From assembly GCA_009885105.1 (NCBI GenBank), contig VFLI01000066.1, positions 1-64,000 on the forward strand: a stretch of DNA of 64,000 nucleotides. Reading direction: 5' to 3'. The stretch comes from Spirochaetia bacterium. Its GTDB lineage: Bacteria; Spirochaetota; Leptospiria; Leptospirales; Leptonemataceae. The notes below the pieces were generated by a model. The model searched no databases. It was not told where the DNA came from and saw nothing but the letters and a program-made list of their open reading frames with translations. Position numbers and translations under genes: made by a program. Shown here one piece after another: positions 53,592 through 61,541 of this stretch; position 1 is the stretch's first letter, and every line of letters starts with the position of its first letter.

Positions 53592-55172
53592 ATGCAGTAT
53601 CAATTAGAGCTGGAAATCAGAGGGGAAAGGGCCACGAACAAACTGCGGCTGTTTCTTCTAATAATATTTGCGGCGTCCACGGCCTTCAGCTATTTCCTGG
53701 GCAATACAAAAGGTGTGACGGAATACTTTCTGGCCGGAAATTTGTTTTATGCGGCCTCTCCGGTAGTATCGCTGATTTACCTGTATTCGAAAAAGTTCAA
53801 TTCCAATGTGAAATATTTCTGCCTGCCTCTGGAACTGATCGGCCTGTTTATTGTGCTGTACAGCAATCTACTTTTACCAGAGGTCAACTGGACCGTTGCC
53901 GTTAAGAGTCCCACTTTTTTTGCTATTTATTTTCTTTTTATTGGAGAGGCATTGCTGCGTTTCTCGCCCAGATTTTCCATCATTACGGGCCTGGGCTGCG
54001 CTGTAGTATACAGCGCTATATACATTATTCTGCTGACAACTCCCGGTATCAAACTTCTGTCTGAGAGCGCTTCTCTGTTCGATCCCAGAGGAGTTTCTAT
54101 CACCGACTGGGTGATCGGAACGGTCTTTCTGCTTGCGATGAGCATTGTGCTGGCGGTCGCAACCGGTTATGTCCGCGATCTGGTAACCAGGTCGGCCAGC
54201 TCGGAAACTACGGCCCGCGAGAATTTAAAGAAGCTCACAGAACTCATGTCAGAGAACCGCGCAACAGTCGCCAATATCAATTCATCGGTCACAAAAATCG
54301 ACGCAACAGCCGTTGCCAACGAAAGTCTCAGCCAGGAACAGCTCGCCGCGGTGGAAGAAACTTCCGCCACAATGGAAGAGTTGAGCGCGTCGATAAAATC
54401 CATCGCAACAATGGCAAAGAAACAGGATGAACTCGCGGAAAAAAGCGACAGCGCCATGGATCAGCTCAACGGGATGGTCCGTGGAGTGGAAAACCTGAGC
54501 CATGAAAATGCGGATAATGGAAACCAGACGCTCGAAAGAGCCGTAAAAGGGGAGAAAGAACTGACGCACGCCGGGGAAGTAATCCGGAGGATTCAGGAAG
54601 GCTCGCGGCAGGTGGGTGAAATAGTTACTGTCATCAACAGCATCGCGGACCGCACAAATCTCCTTGCGCTGAATGCGGCCATTGAGGCTGCACGGGCCGG
54701 CGCCGAGGGAAGAGGCTTTTCCGTTGTTGCGGATGAAGTAGGGAAACTGGCTGAAATGTCCAGCAAGAACGCCCGCAGCATTGAAAAACTGATTCAGGAA
54801 ACAAATTCTGTTACCCAGACCGGCGTGAAATCCATCGATGAAACTTTTATCGCAATCAAAAGTATAATTGAAGGAATTAAAAACATGGTCCGCATCACGG
54901 GAGAAGTCCATGAGCTGATCAAAGAATCGGGCAAAGCATTTGCCGCCATAACCGACGATATGAAAAAAATACAGATGATGTCGCGGGATATGCGCATGGC
55001 AACGGAGGAGCAGCTGGGCGGAACGCAGGAAATTATAAAAGCCATCGATTCCATCAACACCAGCGCCGAGAAATTTGTGCAGACATCGGCGTCATTGCGT
55101 CTTTCTATGTCCTCGCTGGAAGAGGCGAACAGGCGGCTCGGGGATAAAATTTCAACCGCTTCCCTGGCCTGA
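53592..55172 (+). CDS. methyl-accepting chemotaxis protein with multi-pass N-terminus
   Basis: A 526-residue chemoreceptor. The first 200 residues contain six membrane helices without a large periplasmic ligand domain. The signalling domain follows with a coiled coil and the conserved hairpin tip R-T-N-L-L-A-L-N-A-A-I-E-A-A-R-A-G (about residue 353) and G-R-G-F-S-V-V-A-D-E-V-G-K-L-A-E. It probably senses a membrane or intracellular signal and controls CheA. Six-span receptors of this type are common in leptospires. Confidence 0.9.
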   Translation: MQYQLELEIRGERATNKLRLFLLIIFAASTAFSYFLGNTKGVTEYFLAGNLFYAASPVVSLIYLYSKKFNSNVKYFCLPLELIGLFIVLYSNLLLPEVNWTVAVKSPTFFAIYFLFIGEALLRFSPRFSIITGLGCAVVYSAIYIILLTTPGIKLLSESASLFDPRGVSITDWVIGTVFLLAMSIVLAVATGYVRDLVTRSASSETTARENLKKLTELMSENRATVANINSSVTKIDATAVANESLSQEQLAAVEETSATMEELSASIKSIATMAKKQDELAEKSDSAMDQLNGMVRGVENLSHENADNGNQTLERAVKGEKELTHAGEVIRRIQEGSRQVGEIVTVINSIADRTNLLALNAAIEAARAGAEGRGFSVVADEVGKLAEMSSKNARSIEKLIQETNSVTQTGVKSIDETFIAIKSIIEGIKNMVRITGEVHELIKESGKAFAAITDDMKKIQMMSRDMRMATEEQLGGTQEIIKAIDSINTSAEKFVQTSASLRLSMSSLEEANRRLGDKISTASLA

Positions 55173-55185
55173 GTTTGATCGCCGG

Positions 55186-56115
55186 TCAGAGTTTTATTTT
55201 TCTGACTATCGCTCTATCTATTTCAAGCCGCGCTTTCAAGGCCTCCGCGCCGGAGAAACGAATCTCGTCCCTGATACGTTTGATGAAGTACAGCCTCACC
55301 TGCTCGCCGTATATTGTTTCAGAGAAATCCAGTATATTCGCCTCAACGCTCAGCAGGTTCTTGCCGAAAGTCGGCCTGTATCCAATGTTCACCATGGCTC
55401 GGTACTGTGTTCCCCCCCGTTCCAGTCTTGCGGCATAGACGCCTTCCCCTGGAATTACTTTTGTCTCGGAAATATCCAGATTCGCCGTGGGAAATCCAAG
55501 GATTCTACCGCGCTCATCGCCGCGGACGACAGTGCCGGTCACAAAAAAATCATGGCCCAGCATTCGATTCGCTTTTTCGACTTCTCCGCTTTCCAGATGC
55601 GCTCGGATTGCCGTGGAGGAGACAATCACTCCGCCGACGCGCACGGCGCGGATCTGTTCCACACGAAAATTGTAACGTCCGCTCATCTGTTTGAGAAACT
55701 TAAAATCGCCTTTGCGCCCGCGCCCGAAACACTGATCGTAACCGATGATGATATGTCCGGCTTTCAATTTGTCGAGAAGTATCTCTCTTAGATAACGAAG
55801 CGCGGTCATCCTGGCAAGTTCCGCCGTGAAGGGCAGAAAGATCACCGCATCAAAATTATACATCTGAAAGAGCGAAATTTTTTCAGCAAGCGTGAAGAGC
55901 TCCGCGGCAGTCCTGTTGTTTCTCTTCCCCAGAACAAAATCAGGGTGCGGATTGTATGTGACGATGATATTGGCCCTATTTTTTCCGCGGCTTCTTTTCT
56001 GAAGCTTCTTGATCAGCTCCTGATGGCCTCTGTGCAGTCCGTCAAAAACGCCCAGAGTCAGCGCGGAAGATTCCCAGGGCGCTTCAAAGTCGGATAGTCC
56101 ATGAACGACACGCAT
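55186..56115 (-). CDS. ribF: bifunctional riboflavin kinase / FAD synthetase
   Basis: A 309-residue RibF. The N-terminal adenylyltransferase domain has T-L-G-V-F-D-G-L-H-R-G-H near residue 21 and Y-D-Q-C-F-G-R-G-R-K-G; the C-terminal flavokinase domain has G-F-P-T-A-N-L-D-I and G-V-Y-A-A-R-L. It makes FMN and FAD from riboflavin. The gene is convergent with the chemoreceptor gene, with 13 bases between the stops. Confidence 0.93.
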   Translation of the reverse strand: MRVVHGLSDFEAPWESSALTLGVFDGLHRGHQELIKKLQKRSRGKNRANIIVTYNPHPDFVLGKRNNRTAAELFTLAEKISLFQMYNFDAVIFLPFTAELARMTALRYLREILLDKLKAGHIIIGYDQCFGRGRKGDFKFLKQMSGRYNFRVEQIRAVRVGGVIVSSTAIRAHLESGEVEKANRMLGHDFFVTGTVVRGDERGRILGFPTANLDISETKVIPGEGVYAARLERGGTQYRAMVNIGYRPTFGKNLLSVEANILDFSETIYGEQVRLYFIKRIRDEIRFSGAEALKARLEIDRAIVRKIKL

Positions 56116-56226
56116 TTTATCCAGGTCCCTTAAGGGGCCGCGCAGGCAAAGAAAAATAATAAGGTACGATGAGACCGGGCGGGTTTTTCGCCGTGTCGCC
56201 GCGCTTATCTGTCCGAAAATAAGAAT

Positions 56227-56847
56227 ATGGCATCATTGAAACGATCATTGGGATGGATTTACAATATTCCAGGTCTTCTGGCAGATCTGCGGTTCTTTCG
56301 TTTCCTTTCCATTCTTGTTTTTGCCGCAGGAGTTTCATTCGCGGACAGTCAGGGACCATCGTCAGAAATCAATTTTGGCCGAAACACAAAAGATGGTCTA
56401 TTCGTAACGGCTAAAGAACTGGAGACCTGGGGCCTGGCCAGAAACTTTCACTTAAGAAATGACAGCCCGCTGAAAAATATTCAGGATTATGAAGCAAACT
56501 ATGTGCCCACTACAGGTCTATCCTTCGATCTGCTGGCTCCTGGCAACAGCCGATCTTATCTGTATCTCGACCTTGTGACCTTTCAACCCGGTCCCCGGTA
56601 CAATTTGCTGCGCGTGCAGTGGCTGGAAATACAGATCAACGGCAGGGTAAAAAAAACGATCTATTTTGGAGGCGGCTCTTTTTTCGAATCACCGGTGCGC
56701 ATAACCATCGACCGGGAAGAAATGATGGATCGAATCGTCCATGTTTATCTGCGTCCTTCTCCGGGAGACGATACCTTTGCAATCTGGGACGCTTTTGTAA
56801 GTCCGATTCAGGAGGATATGAATCCTATGCAGGATAACGCTTTTTAA
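56227..56847 (+). CDS. exported protein of unknown function
   Basis: A 206-residue protein with a hydrophobic N-terminal stretch (about 20-38) that could be a signal peptide cleaved near F-A-D. The mature part is strand-rich (S-Y-L-Y-L-D-L-V-T-F, V-Q-W-L-E-I-Q-I-N-G, I-V-H-V-Y-L-R-P-S-P-G-D-D-T-F-A-I-W-D), like a small jelly-roll carbohydrate-binding fold, but no family is recognised. Its 3' end overlaps the convergent STAS gene by 23 bases. Confidence 0.65.
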   Translation: MASLKRSLGWIYNIPGLLADLRFFRFLSILVFAAGVSFADSQGPSSEINFGRNTKDGLFVTAKELETWGLARNFHLRNDSPLKNIQDYEANYVPTTGLSFDLLAPGNSRSYLYLDLVTFQPGPRYNLLRVQWLEIQINGRVKKTIYFGGGSFFESPVRITIDREEMMDRIVHVYLRPSPGDDTFAIWDAFVSPIQEDMNPMQDNAF

Positions 56848-57160
56848 AATCTTCCGGAGTCAGTATCTCAAAGTACGATGTAAGACCGCTTACTTTGAAC
56901 ACTTTTTCTATCACCGGCTTCAGATTGGCCACACAGAGGCTTCCGTTCAATCCTTGAACATAATTCAGCGCTTTGATCAATATTCCAATACCGCTGGAGT
57001 CGATATAAGTCAATTTATCCATGTCAATGATGACCTCAGGCGAGGAGCCTTTGACATGCTCTTCGAGGGCGGCTTTCAAATCAAGGGAGGTATAGATATC
57101 CAGACTACCCTCCAACTCAAACAAAATTTGGTTTTTATTTTTTTTAACGTTTATTTCCAT
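56825..57160 (-). CDS. STAS-domain protein, anti-sigma factor antagonist-like
   Basis: A 111-residue single STAS domain: I-L-F-E-L-E-G-S-L-D-I-Y-T-S-L-D, V-I-I-D-M-D-K-L-T-Y-I-D-S-S-G-I-G, L-C-V-A-N-L-K-P and F-K-V-S-G-L. The serine in Y-I-D-S-S-G-I is the expected phosphorylation site. ATG 57160 with GGAAAG upstream is preferred over the longer frame to 57220. It is an intact relative of the broken STAS gene at 20.6 kb. Confidence 0.86.
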   Translation of the reverse strand: MEINVKKNKNQILFELEGSLDIYTSLDLKAALEEHVKGSSPEVIIDMDKLTYIDSSGIGILIKALNYVQGLNGSLCVANLKPVIEKVFKVSGLTSYFEILTPEDFKKRYPA

Positions 57161-57348
57161 GGACTTTCCGTAAAATACACTGTCAGGGGGTACATTCCAG
57201 GTATACCGTGATGGAGTCAAAAACTAATCGGTGTGGAAAGGGAAAAATTTGGCATTTCCGGACGCAGAACGAATATCTCACAATCTCCCGATGACCACTC
57301 TATTTGGGGGGGTCGGTATTCCGAAAATAATAAACAGGTAAGAACTAT

Positions 57349-58131
57349 ATGAAGAAACTGCTATTTTACACAATACTCGGCACGGTGATCCCCTTTCTGG
57401 CGGTGAATGCAGAACAGGCTTCCCCGGGCACAACACCTCCGGTGAGGACCGCTGCCTCGAGCTCAGAGGGAAGGCAGAATGAATTCAATGCCGTCGAAAT
57501 GCCGGATGAAGTTGAGACCAGGGTGATCAAGGATCTGCAGAGGCAGATTGCCCGTGTCCAGGCGGATATCAGTCGCTACCACAAAGAAATGAAAGATCAC
57601 AATCTGATCGATCCGGTCAAACAGATCTCCAGAATTCCGATGCTGGCCGAAGTGCAGACAGAATACGGTGTCCGGGGCCGGAATGTGTTCAATGAGCAGG
57701 GTCTGATCGAGTGGAACCAGGACAAAATTGTATCTTTTACTTTTGAACAGAGAAGCGGAAAGGTCAATCAGGGGTATGTGGCCAGAAAACAGTTGAAAGG
57801 CCAAACAATCACAGATCCGGAAAAGATGGGTGTGAACGAATCGCCGCTGAATCTGGTGGTGGTCGAGCTGCTGGATTCCGGCCGCGGTCAGTCAGTGAAT
57901 TTTCGATTTCCAACGTCCGCAGAAGCCGTGGATGTAAAAGAAGAAATCGAATTTGACGGAGTAAAAAGAGAGATGATGGTTGTCTTTGTTCGAAACGTCG
58001 ATCAGAGGATCGCAATTCTAAGGGAATATCTGTCACTGCTGAGGCTTCTGGAAAGACGGATCGACTGGGTAATCCGCGCGGAAGAACAGAGAAAAGCGCT
58101 TGAAATAGAAAGGATTCTGCGAATTCATTGA
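57349..58131 (+). CDS. exported coiled-coil protein of unknown function
   Basis: A 260-residue protein with a signal peptide (cleavage near V-N-A-E, residue 22), a helical coiled-coil stretch (about 55-85, V-I-K-D-L-Q-R-Q-I-A-R-V-Q) and a C-terminal helix rich in Arg, Glu and Leu (about 222-258). The middle is strand-rich and ends with F-R-F-P-T. No known family is recognised. A DnaJ-like gene follows after six bases, so the two are probably co-transcribed. Confidence 0.68.
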   Translation: MKKLLFYTILGTVIPFLAVNAEQASPGTTPPVRTAASSSEGRQNEFNAVEMPDEVETRVIKDLQRQIARVQADISRYHKEMKDHNLIDPVKQISRIPMLAEVQTEYGVRGRNVFNEQGLIEWNQDKIVSFTFEQRSGKVNQGYVARKQLKGQTITDPEKMGVNESPLNLVVVELLDSGRGQSVNFRFPTSAEAVDVKEEIEFDGVKREMMVVFVRNVDQRIAILREYLSLLRLLERRIDWVIRAEEQRKALEIERILRIH

Positions 58132-58137
58132 TTCAAG

Positions 58138-58830
58138 TTGCAGCTGCCAGTAACAAACCACAGAATTTTTATTGATCACTATGCCGTCCTCGGACTGGAA
58201 GAATCCTCGTCGGCGGAAGACATAAAAAAAGCCTTCCGCCGGCTGGCCAAAGTTCATCATCCGGACAGGTCCGGCACAGACGCGCTCAAATTTCTCGAAA
58301 TATATTCGGCCTACCGGATTCTCGGAGATCAGTCATCCAGGCGTGTATTCGACCAGGCCAGGATCTCTATTCTGTCCGAGGCGAAATCCAAATCGGAAAT
58401 AAAAACTGCCGGCATTCGAATTCCCGGAAAACGGCTGGTATATCCGCGCAATGTGGTTTCTCTGGCGCGACGGGGATTGCTGCGAAAAAAATTTCGTTCC
58501 CACGATCACAGAAAATTTTTAAATATCGATTACGATTTGGAGCTCCCGCTTTCACGCGAAGAAATGAACTCGACTTTGATTGTTTCAATTCCCGTAATCG
58601 TGCGAAATATCTGCCCGGACTGCCGCGGCTCGGACAGAAACTGTCATGCCTGTTCCGGGCGGGGATCCTACAAAATCGGAAGACGGGTTGAAATGCGCAT
58701 CGACGGGGGCCTGACAGACGGACAGATTCTTGAAATAAATCTATCCGGATTCAAACCCGGCCCGCTCTCCTATTTTAAGAAAAAAAAGCTGCTGATTCGG
58801 ATTTCACTCTCTCGAGGTGTATTGACTTGA
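58138..58830 (+). CDS. DnaJ-like co-chaperone protein
   Basis: A 230-residue protein. Residues 10-70 are a J domain with the H-P-D tripeptide in H-H-P-D-R-S-G. Residues about 130-230 resemble the DnaJ C-terminal part, with only a small zinc-finger remnant (C-P-D-C-R-G ... C-H-A-C-S-G-R-G, two of the four CxxCxG motifs). It should stimulate a DnaK ATPase. The start is a TTG with a weak ribosome site, but it leaves a full J domain. The stop overlaps the nagZ start as TTGA. Confidence 0.82.
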   Translation: MQLPVTNHRIFIDHYAVLGLEESSSAEDIKKAFRRLAKVHHPDRSGTDALKFLEIYSAYRILGDQSSRRVFDQARISILSEAKSKSEIKTAGIRIPGKRLVYPRNVVSLARRGLLRKKFRSHDHRKFLNIDYDLELPLSREEMNSTLIVSIPVIVRNICPDCRGSDRNCHACSGRGSYKIGRRVEMRIDGGLTDGQILEINLSGFKPGPLSYFKKKKLLIRISLSRGVLT

Positions 58831-60536
58831 AATTGAACGTATTTTTCAGAAATGTTCTGCTGGTTCTTTTCCCGGCAGTTTTTATTGTGTATGCGATTTA
58901 CAGCGCCGGCCGTGAATACTACTTCGAAAAAGAGATGGCGATGAGTCCGGCAAATATTGTGAAAGCGATGACTCTTGAACAGAAGGTCGGGCAGATTCTG
59001 CATATCGGCATTGCAGGAAAAGTGATCACCCCGGAAATTGAAAAGGAAATTGTCGAAGGCCGCACAGGCGGCGTCATTCTGTTCGCCAAAAATCTTGGCA
59101 CAGTTGATGAAATAAAAAATCTGACGCGGCAGCTGCAGAAAAAATCGGTCGAATCGGGAGGGATTCCACTCTTCATAACTTCAGACCAGGAAGGGGGACG
59201 GGTGCTCCGTGTCGGGCAGGAAGGCACCGAGCAGTTCCCGGGCGCCATGGCCCTGGGGCAGACTAACAATCCCGACTATGCTCACGATGTGGGTTTTGTA
59301 ACCGCGTATGAACTGCGGCGGCTGGGAATAAATTTTATCCTGGCTCCCGTGATGGATGTTAACAACAATCCCGCAAATCCGGTTATCAACACAAGATCAT
59401 TCGGATCGACGCCGGATCTGGTCGCAAAGATGGGAACGGCCTATCAGGCCGGCGCGCACCAGGCTCTTTCAACGGCGATCATCAAACATTTTCCGGGACA
59501 TGGGGATACCAACATCGACAGCCATCTGGACCTTCCGCGAATCAGTAAATCTCTGGAAGAGCTGGAAAAGTGCGAAATCATACCATTTCGCCGGGCAATC
59601 GAGAACGGAGCCCAGGCGGTTATGACGGCCCACATACTGTTCGACCGGCTGGATCCGGAAAATCCGGCCACACTGAGCTCCAAAATATTGAAAGATTATC
59701 TTCGCGCCAAACTCGGCTACCGCGGACTGATCATGACCGATTCCATGGAAATGAAGGCGATTGCCGCCCGGTATGGCCGCGGACAGGCAGCGCGGCTGGC
59801 TTTTCTTGCAGGAGCGGATATCATTCTTCTGACGAGCTCCGGCAGGATTTCTCAGGAAATGCGGCAGGCGCTTCTGGACGGATTTCGAAGCGGAGAACTA
59901 TCCGTTAAAGATCTGGATATTGCTGTGGAAAGACAGATTGCTCTGAAATTTCAGAAAGGTCTTTTTTTCGCAGAAAATTCTCCTCTGATCGACATGAAAT
60001 TCTACCGCGGATATTTTGAACTCATGTTTTCCAAAGCCGATGCGCAGTATGAGAATCTGCGCAAAAAATACATTACGACCGGATTTTCCCTGAATGAGAC
60101 TGTTTCTCTGGAAGCCGTTTCCTCCCTGCGCAAAGAATATGGAGGATGGACATCCGCAAACGTGAAACAGTGCGTCGTTTTTTATCAATCCGAAGAATCC
60201 CGCCAGGCCGCAGAAAAGTCCCCCTGCCGCCTGGTGATGATTGCCGGCATTCAGAATCTGCCGAGTCTATCAGACACAGAGGGCTGGATTGTCGAGCTTT
60301 CGGAGCGCGATCTGTTCGGCTGGAATTCCCTGATCAAATCGACGCCTGCAGCGGGCGGTCCCTGGCTGGTGGGACTGTTCTCCGGGAATCCTTTCTTGAA
60401 AATTGAAATCCCAAATAGAGGCGCCCTCCTTGTTTCATTCTCGCCGACCGTCCAGTCCCGAAAAGCGCTGGTACAGGCCGCTCTGGGCGCAAAATCCATC
60501 CGAAAAGCCGACCTGGTGCTGTCAGATCTGAATTGA
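58827..60536 (+). CDS. nagZ: glycoside hydrolase family 3 beta-N-acetylhexosaminidase (NagZ-like)
   Basis: A 569-residue protein with an N-terminal membrane helix (about 9-27), so it is probably anchored. The GH3 catalytic domain (about 48-390) has D-Q-E-G-G-R-V, K-H-F-P-G-H-G-D-T-N-I-D-S-H and the nucleophile D305 in M-T-D-S-M-E-M. K-H-F-P-G-H-G-[DN]-T-x-x-D-S-H is characteristic of NagZ, which releases N-acetylglucosamine from peptidoglycan fragments. About 180 C-terminal residues form an extra domain absent from the short cytoplasmic NagZ. The start is a TTG overlapping the DnaJ-like stop. Confidence 0.85.
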   Translation: MKLNVFFRNVLLVLFPAVFIVYAIYSAGREYYFEKEMAMSPANIVKAMTLEQKVGQILHIGIAGKVITPEIEKEIVEGRTGGVILFAKNLGTVDEIKNLTRQLQKKSVESGGIPLFITSDQEGGRVLRVGQEGTEQFPGAMALGQTNNPDYAHDVGFVTAYELRRLGINFILAPVMDVNNNPANPVINTRSFGSTPDLVAKMGTAYQAGAHQALSTAIIKHFPGHGDTNIDSHLDLPRISKSLEELEKCEIIPFRRAIENGAQAVMTAHILFDRLDPENPATLSSKILKDYLRAKLGYRGLIMTDSMEMKAIAARYGRGQAARLAFLAGADIILLTSSGRISQEMRQALLDGFRSGELSVKDLDIAVERQIALKFQKGLFFAENSPLIDMKFYRGYFELMFSKADAQYENLRKKYITTGFSLNETVSLEAVSSLRKEYGGWTSANVKQCVVFYQSEESRQAAEKSPCRLVMIAGIQNLPSLSDTEGWIVELSERDLFGWNSLIKSTPAAGGPWLVGLFSGNPFLKIEIPNRGALLVSFSPTVQSRKALVQAALGAKSIRKADLVLSDLN

Positions 60537-60658
60537 GATACCCGGATTCTTACCCCGTATTCTGAGAAAATTAAAATTGATTGTGTCTCAATTCGGGCGC
60601 ATGGTAAGCCGTTTCAAATAAATGTTTTTTTACGAAAAAAGATTGAAAAAAAACTGAA

Positions 60659-60715
60659 CTTCAGGGGATGCTCTCAGTCTAACGCCCGAATGAAGCGTCC
60701 TGAAGATTTTTTTTT
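60659..60715 (+). terminator. rho-independent terminator downstream of nagZ
   Basis: CTTCAGG at 60659 pairs with CCTGAAG at 60699, and ATGCT with AGCGT inside (one G-T pair, two-base bulge), loop of about 20 bases, followed by nine T at 60707-60715. The 120 bases between nagZ and the hairpin are AT-rich without an open frame. The remaining gap to 60848 holds the promoter region of the next pair, in which I cannot fix the hexamers. Confidence 0.6.
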
Positions 60716-60848
60716 GAATTTGCAATTTTTCGTAAAATTACGGAAGAATTTGATAAAAAAACAAGTCTCATGATGTTGGTAAACGGCCGCTATTGCGGTA
60801 ATGCTATACACAATAGTAATAGGCTTAGGAAGTTAAATGGAGGTTCAA

Positions 60849-61199
60849 ATGAAAAAAACACTTATGATTAAAGTTCTGTTGCTTTTGGCTGGAATTTCTG
60901 TCTTTGCATACAATCTGGCAGCAGGGACGCAGGATTTCGATCTTGTCAACAGAACCGGAAAAGTGATCAATTATGTATACGTTTCAGAAGTGTCGAAATC
61001 GGAATGGGAAGAAGATGTTCTGGGTCAGGATACTCTTGCCAATAACGCGAAAGTAAAAATCACTTTTGGCGACAACGCCACTGAGTGCTACTGGGATGTG
61101 CGCGCAGTGGATGCATCCGGTGGAAAATATACATTCTACAAACAGAATCTCTGCACTCTATCAGAAATCGTCGTAACTGCGCGCGATTTAGACAGGTGA
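60849..61199 (+). CDS. small exported protein, first of a paralogous pair
   Basis: A 116-residue protein with a signal peptide (cleavage near A-A-G, residue 22). The mature part reads F-D-L-V-N-R-T-G-K-V-I-N-Y-V-Y-V-S, W-E-E-D-V-L-G, C-Y-W-D-V-R-A-V-D-A-S-G-G and Q-N-L-C, with two conserved cysteines. A family with this pattern occurs in many bacteria without known function. ATG 60849 is better than the ATG at 60837, because a GGAGG ribosome site lies between them. The stop overlaps the start of the second paralog as GTGA. Confidence 0.75.
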   Translation: MKKTLMIKVLLLLAGISVFAYNLAAGTQDFDLVNRTGKVINYVYVSEVSKSEWEEDVLGQDTLANNAKVKITFGDNATECYWDVRAVDASGGKYTFYKQNLCTLSEIVVTARDLDR

Positions 61200-61534
61200 C
61201 GAGAATAAAATATCTCTTTTTTGGGCCGGCGGCAATTCTGGTTATCCAGTCCATTGCCGCCGCGCCGCTTGAATTCGACATCACCAATGTGACTGGATAT
61301 CATTTAACAGAAATCTTCATAAAACCGGTCAGCGCCCGCAAATGGGAGCAGGAAATCCTGGCAGGGAAGGTTCTGAAATCCTCTGAAAAAATTCATATTT
61401 CTTTTGCGACTTTCTTCGGCGACTGCTTCTGGAATATTCGCGCTATTGACGCGGACGGCGACAGCTATTTTCAGAACCGTGTGAACCTCTGCGGCAATGC
61501 AGATATCTCAATCAAGCCTCTGGATCTGGACTGA
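61196..61534 (+). CDS. small exported protein, second of a paralogous pair
   Basis: A 112-residue protein with a signal peptide and the same pattern as the preceding gene: F-D-I-T-N-V-T-G-Y-H-L-T-E-I-F-I-K-P, W-E-Q-E-I-L-A-G, C-F-W-N-I-R-A-I-D-A-D-G-D and V-N-L-C, including the two cysteines and a C-terminal L-D-L-D. GTG 61196 overlaps the preceding stop and gives the natural signal-peptide start; the longer frame upstream is a shadow. Translation of the two is probably coupled. Function unknown. Confidence 0.74.
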   Translation: MTRIKYLFFGPAAILVIQSIAAAPLEFDITNVTGYHLTEIFIKPVSARKWEQEILAGKVLKSSEKIHISFATFFGDCFWNIRAIDADGDSYFQNRVNLCGNADISIKPLDLD

Positions 61535-61541
61535 AAATCTT

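Noticed and set aside
60776-60810. TTGGTA and TATACA as promoter of the small paralog pair
   Set aside because: The spacer would be 23 bases, too long for a normal sigma-70 promoter.
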